From: Niveispirillum sp. SYP-B3756
Lineage (GTDB): Bacteria; Pseudomonadota; Alphaproteobacteria; Azospirillales; Azospirillaceae
DNA length: 56,350 bases
NCBI RefSeq assembly: GCF_009495745.1
Contig: NZ_WIDQ01000022.1
Span: 1 to 56,350, forward strand
Direction: 5' to 3'
Below the pieces are notes generated by a model. The model saw nothing but the letters and a program-made list of their open reading frames with translations, was not told where the DNA came from and did not search any database. A program made the position numbers and the translations under genes. Shown piece after piece: positions 52,130 to 56,350 of the stretch (positions within the stretch are counted from its first letter, which is position 1; every line of letters starts with the position of its first letter).

Positions 52130-52885
52130 ATGTCCCTGACGATCCATCAATTCCCCTGCCTGCAAGATAATTACGCCTTCCTGTGCAAGGATACGCTCAC
52201 CGGCAAGGTCGCGTGCATCGACAGCCCGGATGCCCAGGCCATCCTGGCCGAAGCCTCGAAGATCGGCTGGGGGATCGACTATATTTTCAATACCCATTGG
52301 CATCCTGACCATGCCGGCGGCAATGCCACCATCGTGGCGGCAACCGGTGCAAAGATTATCGGGCCGGAAGAGGTACGCAAAATCTCGGAAATTGATCAGG
52401 TCGTGGTCCCCGGCGATATGGTCGCTCTTGGCGCCACATCCTTCAACGTGATCGATGTCGGGGGGCATACCCTGGGCCATGTGGCGTTCCATGCCCCCGA
52501 TGCGGGCGTTGCCTTTGTCGGGGACGCGCTGTTCCCCCTTGGATGCGGCCGGATCTTCGAGGGCACGGCAGAGCAGATGTGGAACGGTCTGCAGCGCCTG
52601 GCCCAATTGCCTCCCGACACGGAAATCTATGCGGCACACGAATATGCCCGTGGCAATGCGGGCTTCGCCATGAGCATCGACGCGTCAGCAGCAACGCGCG
52701 CACGGGCGCAGTTGCTGCTGAAGATGGTCGATAATGGTGTTCCAACGGTTCCCTGCCTGCTCAAGGATGAACTCGCCACGAACCCATTTCTACGGGCCCC
52801 CTTCCTGAAACCTGAATATGGACCCGCACGAGCGGTGGAGGCATTCGCCGCCGTGCGATCCGCCAAAGACAATTTCAAGGGCTGA
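52130..52885 (+). CDS. gloB: Hydroxyacylglutathione hydrolase (glyoxalase II)
   Basis: Metallo-beta-lactamase-fold protein of 251 residues. The binuclear metal motif is THWHPDHAGG, followed by GHTLGHVAFH (His), FVGDALFPLGCGRIFEGT (bridging Asp) and AAHEYA (His). The glutathione-binding C-terminus LATNPFLR is present. It hydrolyses S-D-lactoylglutathione to D-lactate and glutathione. The ATG follows CCGGAG. Glyoxalase I (54343) and a GlcD-type oxidase (54807) lie downstream after an AraC regulator, which supports the assignment. Confidence 0.95.
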   Translation: MSLTIHQFPCLQDNYAFLCKDTLTGKVACIDSPDAQAILAEASKIGWGIDYIFNTHWHPDHAGGNATIVAATGAKIIGPEEVRKISEIDQVVVPGDMVALGATSFNVIDVGGHTLGHVAFHAPDAGVAFVGDALFPLGCGRIFEGTAEQMWNGLQRLAQLPPDTEIYAAHEYARGNAGFAMSIDASAATRARAQLLLKMVDNGVPTVPCLLKDELATNPFLRAPFLKPEYGPARAVEAFAAVRSAKDNFKG

Positions 52886-52886
52886 G

Positions 52887-52961
52887 GCGGTTTTCGGTTG
52901 GCCGAAAACCGCTCCAGATGAAGCGGGGCCGCCTTGTTCCGCCAAGGTACCCCGCTTCATC
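52887..52961. terminator. Two successive hairpins after gloB
   Basis: The first has arms 52887-52897 and 52902-52912 (11 bp, TTGG loop) directly after the stop codon. The second has arms 52917-52928 and 52950-52961 (12 bp), with an inner GCCTTG/CAAGG pairing. Neither has a clear T-run. The 235 bases that follow, up to the AraC gene, contain no gene and a possible TTGACT -35 box at 53017. Confidence 0.6.
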
Positions 52962-53196
52962 ATCTTCATGTCTCCACGCAAGAGGCGTAGCCTGCACACA
53001 AGAGCACCGTTCCCCCTTGACTCGGCATTTCGCATACTGAATGATCATTCCAGCAAGGATGACAACCTTTCGCCTGGCTAAGGGTGAAAGCTATGGAATT
53101 GTCCTTATCCGTTTGCTGTAAGCTGACGGCTGTCGCAAGCAGAGGGAAACCTGCACCGACAAACTTGAAATCAAAAATACAGTGCACAGGGAGGAA

Positions 53197-54219
53197 ATGA
53201 TGGAACGGCTTTACACAAATGACGGGTACAATTCTTCCGAAGCCTTGAAGGCATATGCTGCGCTGACGAAACGCGAATTCTATGATGGAAATCTAGAGTG
53301 CGCCAATGGGGATTTCACGGGTGTCAGGTTCGACAAGGCACTGCATTACCCCATCTCGATAACACATATTTCAACAATCTCGGAACTCTCCTATCGTCGG
53401 GCCTATCAGCATATCCGCAAGAACCGGGTCGGCCTGCGGGTGATCTGGTTTGTAATACGCGGATCGGTAAAGATCGTGCGGGCGCAAGGCCAGTGTGAAA
53501 TAAGGGCCGGTCAGTCCGGCATTCTGGATTCAAACCAGCCGTTCCATGCAACTTTATGCCGGGATGGTGAAGCGTCACATGAATCCTTTCAGGTCATCGT
53601 GCCGCCGGACATGTTCTACACCCATCTCCAGGAAGCCGAGAAATTCTTCGAACCGTTCCATCTGGATTCCGCGGATGGCAAGGTTGTCCGGCAGATGCTT
53701 GATCTGTTCATCGAGCATGGGGATCAGTTGAGCCAGCGGGCGGCCAAGCCGCTGGTCCAAAGCATGTTGGAAGCCCTGGGCGACCATCTCCGCAGCTGTC
53801 GTATCGACATGCCCAAGCGCCAGACCCTGGTGGATCGGCGCCTGACCGATATTGAAAACTACATCATGATGAACATCACGGATCCTGATCTGTGTTTCGA
53901 CAAGGTGGCTGCCAACTGTGGAATCTCGCCACGTTATCTGTGTTATGTACTGAAGGCTAACAATACGTCCTTCTCCGAACTGCTGTGGCAGAACCGGTTG
54001 CCGAAGGCGCGGGACTGGCTGATTGCTCCCCGCACGCGCGAACATCCGATCCATGAGATCGCCTACATGTCGGGCTTCAAGAGTGCGGCACATTTCAGCC
54101 GTATGTTCAAGGCGACCTATGGCCTTCCCCCGCGGGAATTCCGCGCGATGCACCTGTCCGAGCAATCCCTGCCCGGCGATAACTCGAATGTCCAGCGGCT
54201 GGAGCGCCTGTCCGCATAG
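53197..54219 (+). CDS. AraC-family transcriptional regulator
   Basis: Protein of 340 residues. The N-terminal part is an AraC-binding-like domain (VIWFVIRGSVKIVRAQGQCE, then the loop SGILDSNQPFHATL), and the C-terminal hundred residues hold two helix-turn-helix motifs: VAANCGISPRYLCYVLKANN and HEIAYMSGFKSAAHFSRMFK, followed by TYGLPPREFR. The order and spacing are those of AraC/XylS activators. An ATG at 53197 or 53200 fits the GGGAGG box just upstream; a GTG at 53182 overlaps that box. It probably controls the neighbouring glyoxalase genes or the catabolic island (inference). Confidence 0.93.
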   Translation: MMERLYTNDGYNSSEALKAYAALTKREFYDGNLECANGDFTGVRFDKALHYPISITHISTISELSYRRAYQHIRKNRVGLRVIWFVIRGSVKIVRAQGQCEIRAGQSGILDSNQPFHATLCRDGEASHESFQVIVPPDMFYTHLQEAEKFFEPFHLDSADGKVVRQMLDLFIEHGDQLSQRAAKPLVQSMLEALGDHLRSCRIDMPKRQTLVDRRLTDIENYIMMNITDPDLCFDKVAANCGISPRYLCYVLKANNTSFSELLWQNRLPKARDWLIAPRTREHPIHEIAYMSGFKSAAHFSRMFKATYGLPPREFRAMHLSEQSLPGDNSNVQRLERLSA

Positions 54220-54300
54220 GGCTGGACAGAACGGCATCACCGACAGCACAAAGCAAAGGACATTGCGGTCCAGGATAACGGAGGCGGGTTGGATTTCTGA

Positions 54301-54332
54301 TAGATAAGCGATTGGGTTCAATCGCTTATCTA
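54301..54332. promoter_or_regulatory. Hairpin directly before the gloA ribosome-binding site
   Basis: TAGATAAGCGATTG at 54301-54314 pairs perfectly with 54319-54332 (14 bp, GGTT loop). The right arm ends where the AAGGAAA ribosome-binding site begins, ten bases before the gloA ATG. It could be a terminator/attenuator of the AraC transcript or an operator. Confidence 0.55.
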
Positions 54333-54342
54333 AGGAAACACG

Positions 54343-54807
54343 ATGCCGGGTTCAGCCGATATCGACCCGTTCTGGGTCTGGGGTGAGGATGCCGAAACCC
54401 CCCGCGTCCTGCACAGCATGATCCGTGTCCGCAACGTGGATGCTTCCCTGCGTTTCTACTGCGATGGGCTCGGCATGAATTTGCTGGACCGGTACGATTT
54501 CGCAGAGGGACGTTTTTCCATCCTGTTCCTGTCCTTTGCCGGCTACCGCGATGGGCCAGCCGCTTTGGAACTGACCTATAATTGGGACAAGGCGGAAGAT
54601 TATACACACGGCAATGGTTATGGGCACATCGCCATCGGCGTGCCCGATGTCACCGCCATGTGGAACCGGCTGGCCGATTATGGCGGGGTCAAGGGCACCG
54701 CCCCGAAGACCTTGCGTGAAGGCGCCCCCCAACTGGCCTTCGTGAAGGATCCCGATGGCTACGCCATCGAACTGATCCAGATCCGGCGTGACACGAAGGC
54801 GGTCTGA
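54343..54807 (+). CDS. gloA: Lactoylglutathione lyase-like protein (glyoxalase I)
   Basis: Vicinal-oxygen-chelate protein of 154 residues. The four metal ligands of glyoxalase I are all visible: His in VLHSMIRV, Glu in AALELTYNWD, His in GYGHIAIGV and Glu in GYAIELIQI. It converts the hemithioacetal of methylglyoxal and glutathione to S-lactoylglutathione. It overlaps the next gene by one base. A different VOC substrate is possible, but neighbours gloB and the GlcD-type oxidase favour methylglyoxal. Confidence 0.85.
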   Translation: MPGSADIDPFWVWGEDAETPRVLHSMIRVRNVDASLRFYCDGLGMNLLDRYDFAEGRFSILFLSFAGYRDGPAALELTYNWDKAEDYTHGNGYGHIAIGVPDVTAMWNRLADYGGVKGTAPKTLREGAPQLAFVKDPDGYAIELIQIRRDTKAV

Positions 54808-56189
54808 TGACAAGCACCGAAGCCACCCTGCTTTCTGATCTGCACAGCATCGTCGGTGACCGCGGCTTGCTGACCGGAACTGATGTCACCCTTCGTTCCT
54901 GTGATCCGTTCCGCGCGGTGCCGCCCGAAGGGCCCGCCATCGTGCGGCCGGCATCCACCGGGGAGCTTTCGCAGATCATGGCGCTCTGCCATGCCCGAGG
55001 ACAAAGGGTGGTCGTTCATGGCGGCCGGACGGGCGTTGCCGGTGGCGCCTATGCCGGCCCGGCGGAGATCGTCATCTCCCTGGAGCGCATGGCACGCATT
55101 GTTGAGATCGATCCCGTCGGCCTGACCGCCACCGTGGAGGCCGGCGCCACCGTCGAGGCCGTGCAGAACGCGGCGATGGAACAGGGGCTGCTTTATCCGA
55201 TCGATCTGGGGGCGAAGGGCAGCGCCACCATCGGCGGCACCATCGCCACCAATGCCGGTGGCAACCGGGTGATCCGCTGGGGCATGACGCGCCAGAATGT
55301 TCTGGGTCTGGAAGCGGTGCTCAGTGACGGCACCATTGTCAGCGCCATGAACCGGTATTTGAAAAACAATACCGGCTATGATGTGAAACAGCTCTTTATC
55401 GGCTCGGAGGGAACGCTGGGCGTGGTCTCCCGTGCCGTGCTGAAGCTGGTGGCACAACCCCGTACCCAACTGGTGGCTTTCCTCTCGCTTTCCAGCTTCC
55501 AGGCTGTGCTCGACCTGCTGGTGCGCGCCCGCCGCCTGCAGCAACTGTCGGCCTTTGAAGTCATGTGGCAGGATTATTATGCGATGGTCGCCGGGCATGA
55601 CGCAACGCGACGACCGGTTGATCCCAGCCAGCCTTTCTATGTCCTGCTGGAACTGATGGGCTTCGATGAGGCGGCAGACCAAGCCGCCTTCAACAGCCTG
55701 CTGGAAGAGGCGTTCGACGCCGGCCTGATTGTCGATGCCGTCGCCGCCACCTCGCTGAAACAGGTCGGCGAGTTGTGGCGCGTGCGTGAAGGATCGGAAA
55801 TTCTGGTGCGGGAGATGGCACCCTTCATTTCCTTCGATATCAGCGTCGATATCCGCCGGGCAGACGCGTTCGCCCAGGCCGTCCGCCAAGCCCTGACAAC
55901 CACGTTCGGGGAGGTGAAGATTGTCACCTTCGGTCATCTGGGCGACAGCAATCTGCATATCGGCGCCCATATCGGCAGCGACACCCTGGCCCGCGCGCAC
56001 GAAATCGAAGCGACTGTGTATGCTGTTGTCCGGCAGTTCGATGGCGCCCTGACCGCCGAACATGGCATCGGACAGATGAAGCGGGATTTTCTGCCCGACC
56101 ATGTCGACGCCGGTGCATTGACCTTGATGCGTCGCGTCCGGGACGCCCTGGATGGCACTCGCATCATCAATCACGACGTACTGTTCTGA
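54807..56189 (+). CDS. FAD-linked D-2-hydroxyacid dehydrogenase (D-lactate/2-hydroxyglutarate type, GlcD family)
   Basis: Protein of 460 residues with a PCMH-type FAD domain (VVHGGRTGVAGGAYAGP, GAKGSATIGGTIATNAGG, FIGSEGTLGVVSRAVLKL) and a FAD-oxidase C-terminal domain that includes VTFGHLGDSNLHIGAH and TAEHGIGQMKRDF, with the conserved His residues. Relatives oxidise D-lactate, D-2-hydroxyglutarate or glycolate. Its position directly after gloA argues for D-lactate to pyruvate, the last step after glyoxalases I and II. The start overlaps the gloA stop (TGATG), so the two are co-translated. Confidence 0.9.
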   Translation: MTSTEATLLSDLHSIVGDRGLLTGTDVTLRSCDPFRAVPPEGPAIVRPASTGELSQIMALCHARGQRVVVHGGRTGVAGGAYAGPAEIVISLERMARIVEIDPVGLTATVEAGATVEAVQNAAMEQGLLYPIDLGAKGSATIGGTIATNAGGNRVIRWGMTRQNVLGLEAVLSDGTIVSAMNRYLKNNTGYDVKQLFIGSEGTLGVVSRAVLKLVAQPRTQLVAFLSLSSFQAVLDLLVRARRLQQLSAFEVMWQDYYAMVAGHDATRRPVDPSQPFYVLLELMGFDEAADQAAFNSLLEEAFDAGLIVDAVAATSLKQVGELWRVREGSEILVREMAPFISFDISVDIRRADAFAQAVRQALTTTFGEVKIVTFGHLGDSNLHIGAHIGSDTLARAHEIEATVYAVVRQFDGALTAEHGIGQMKRDFLPDHVDAGALTLMRRVRDALDGTRIINHDVLF

Positions 56190-56225
56190 TCGGCCCCGCA
56201 GGCCCGGCATCGCCCCACCGCCTTA

Positions 56226-56350
56226 GGCAGTAAACTCATAAAACTGCTTGGTTTGGAATTGGCGTCGTGATTCAAGGGCTTTGACAAGGAGCCCCTGATG
56301 ACGCGCCGCCGCTACGAACTTACGGACCACGAATGGTCGATCCTGTCCCC
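56226..56350 (+). mobile_element. Left part of an IS5-family insertion sequence (partial)
   Basis: Downstream of the last catabolic gene, a stretch beginning near 56226 leads into a transposase gene at 56298 that runs off the window. The first bases probably include the terminal inverted repeat, but the partner end is outside, so the boundary is approximate. It marks the right border of the island. Confidence 0.55.
56298..56350 (+). CDS. IS5-family transposase, N-terminal fragment
   Basis: The ATG has AAGGAG seven bases upstream. The 17 complete codons read MTRRRYELTDHEWSILS, the usual N-terminus of IS5-family (IS427 group) OrfA transposases (xRxxYxLTDxEWxxIxP). The gene is cut by the window edge. 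Only the family, not the exact element, can be recognised. Confidence 0.75.
   Translation, partial: MTRRRYELTDHEWSILS

Noticed and set aside
51883-52131. 82-codon minus-strand frame upstream of gloB
   Set aside because: No ribosome-binding site or recognisable family; Arg/Ala/Pro-rich composition as expected by chance at this GC content.
54759-56210. 483-codon minus-strand open frame opposite the GlcD-type oxidase
   Set aside because: Shadow of the real gene. The plus-strand protein has intact FAD motifs and a start coupled to gloA; the minus frame has none.
56281-56286. TTGACA as the -35 box of the IS5-type transposase
   Set aside because: It lies only 12 bases before the start codon, which leaves no room for a -10 box and a leader.
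1-56350. CRISPR array, tRNA or rRNA genes
   Set aside because: No regularly spaced repeats and no tRNA- or rRNA-like sequence were noticed in any intergenic region.

Overview
The window looks like a GC-rich alphaproteobacterium. The outer-membrane receptor and many enzymes have the look of Sphingomonadales or Rhodospirillales proteins; this is a judgement from protein style, not a search. It is almost entirely one catabolic gene island, bounded on both sides by insertion-sequence DNA: the 3' end of an ISNCY-type transposase plus an IS3 OrfA remnant at the left edge, and the first 18 codons of an IS5-type transposase at the right edge.

The island is built around CoA-thioester beta-oxidation of a bulky, probably alicyclic or steroid/isoprenoid-like acid. 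I count seven intact crotonases, six acyl-CoA dehydrogenases (two pairs look heteromeric), six short-chain dehydrogenases, two acyl-CoA ligases, one beta-ketothiolase, one lipid-transfer-protein-type thiolase with its DUF35 partner, a double hot-dog dehydratase, two old-yellow-enzyme reductases (one FadH/BaiCD-like), a 3-ketosteroid-dehydrogenase-like flavoprotein, a Rieske oxygenase with its own Rieske ferredoxin, an alpha-methylacyl-CoA racemase-like protein, two SnoaL/NTF2-fold proteins and a TonB receptor. No meta-cleavage dioxygenase or other classical steroid ring-cleavage gene is visible, so the substrate cannot be named from the sequence.

Layout. 0.5-8.4 kb: minus-strand operon (amidohydrolase, DUF2889, ACAD pair, MaoC-type dehydratase, two crotonases), disturbed at 1.4-2.7 kb by a partial duplication that left two pseudogene fragments. 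8.5-10.9 kb: LysR regulator, SnoaL protein, crotonase. 11.1-16.6 kb: plus-strand Rieske oxygenase, ferredoxin, SnoaL, EthD, acyl-CoA ligase and quinone reductase, closed by a strong terminator. 16.8-26.7 kb: minus-strand beta-oxidation operons. 26.9-34.8 kb: KstD-like enzyme, SDRs, crotonase and FadH-like reductase. 34.9-38.4 kb: crotonase and TonB receptor. 38.5-40.8 kb: a kinase/ACAD pair resembling LvaA/LvaC or split ACAD10/11. 41.4-45.0 kb: MFS permease, DUF35, Ltp-type thiolase and nitroreductase. 45.1-48.6 kb: fused indolepyruvate ferredoxin oxidoreductase. 48.8-51.6 kb: SDR, racemase and IclR regulator. 52.1-56.2 kb: glyoxalase II, AraC regulator, glyoxalase I and a GlcD-type FAD oxidase, which together could turn methylglyoxal into pyruvate.

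Inferred logic: import through the TonB receptor and MFS carrier, CoA activation, racemisation, dehydrogenation, hydration, oxidation and thiolysis or retro-aldol cleavage, with ring modification by the Rieske oxygenase, the KstD-like enzyme and the OYE reductases. No tRNA, rRNA or CRISPR array was seen.
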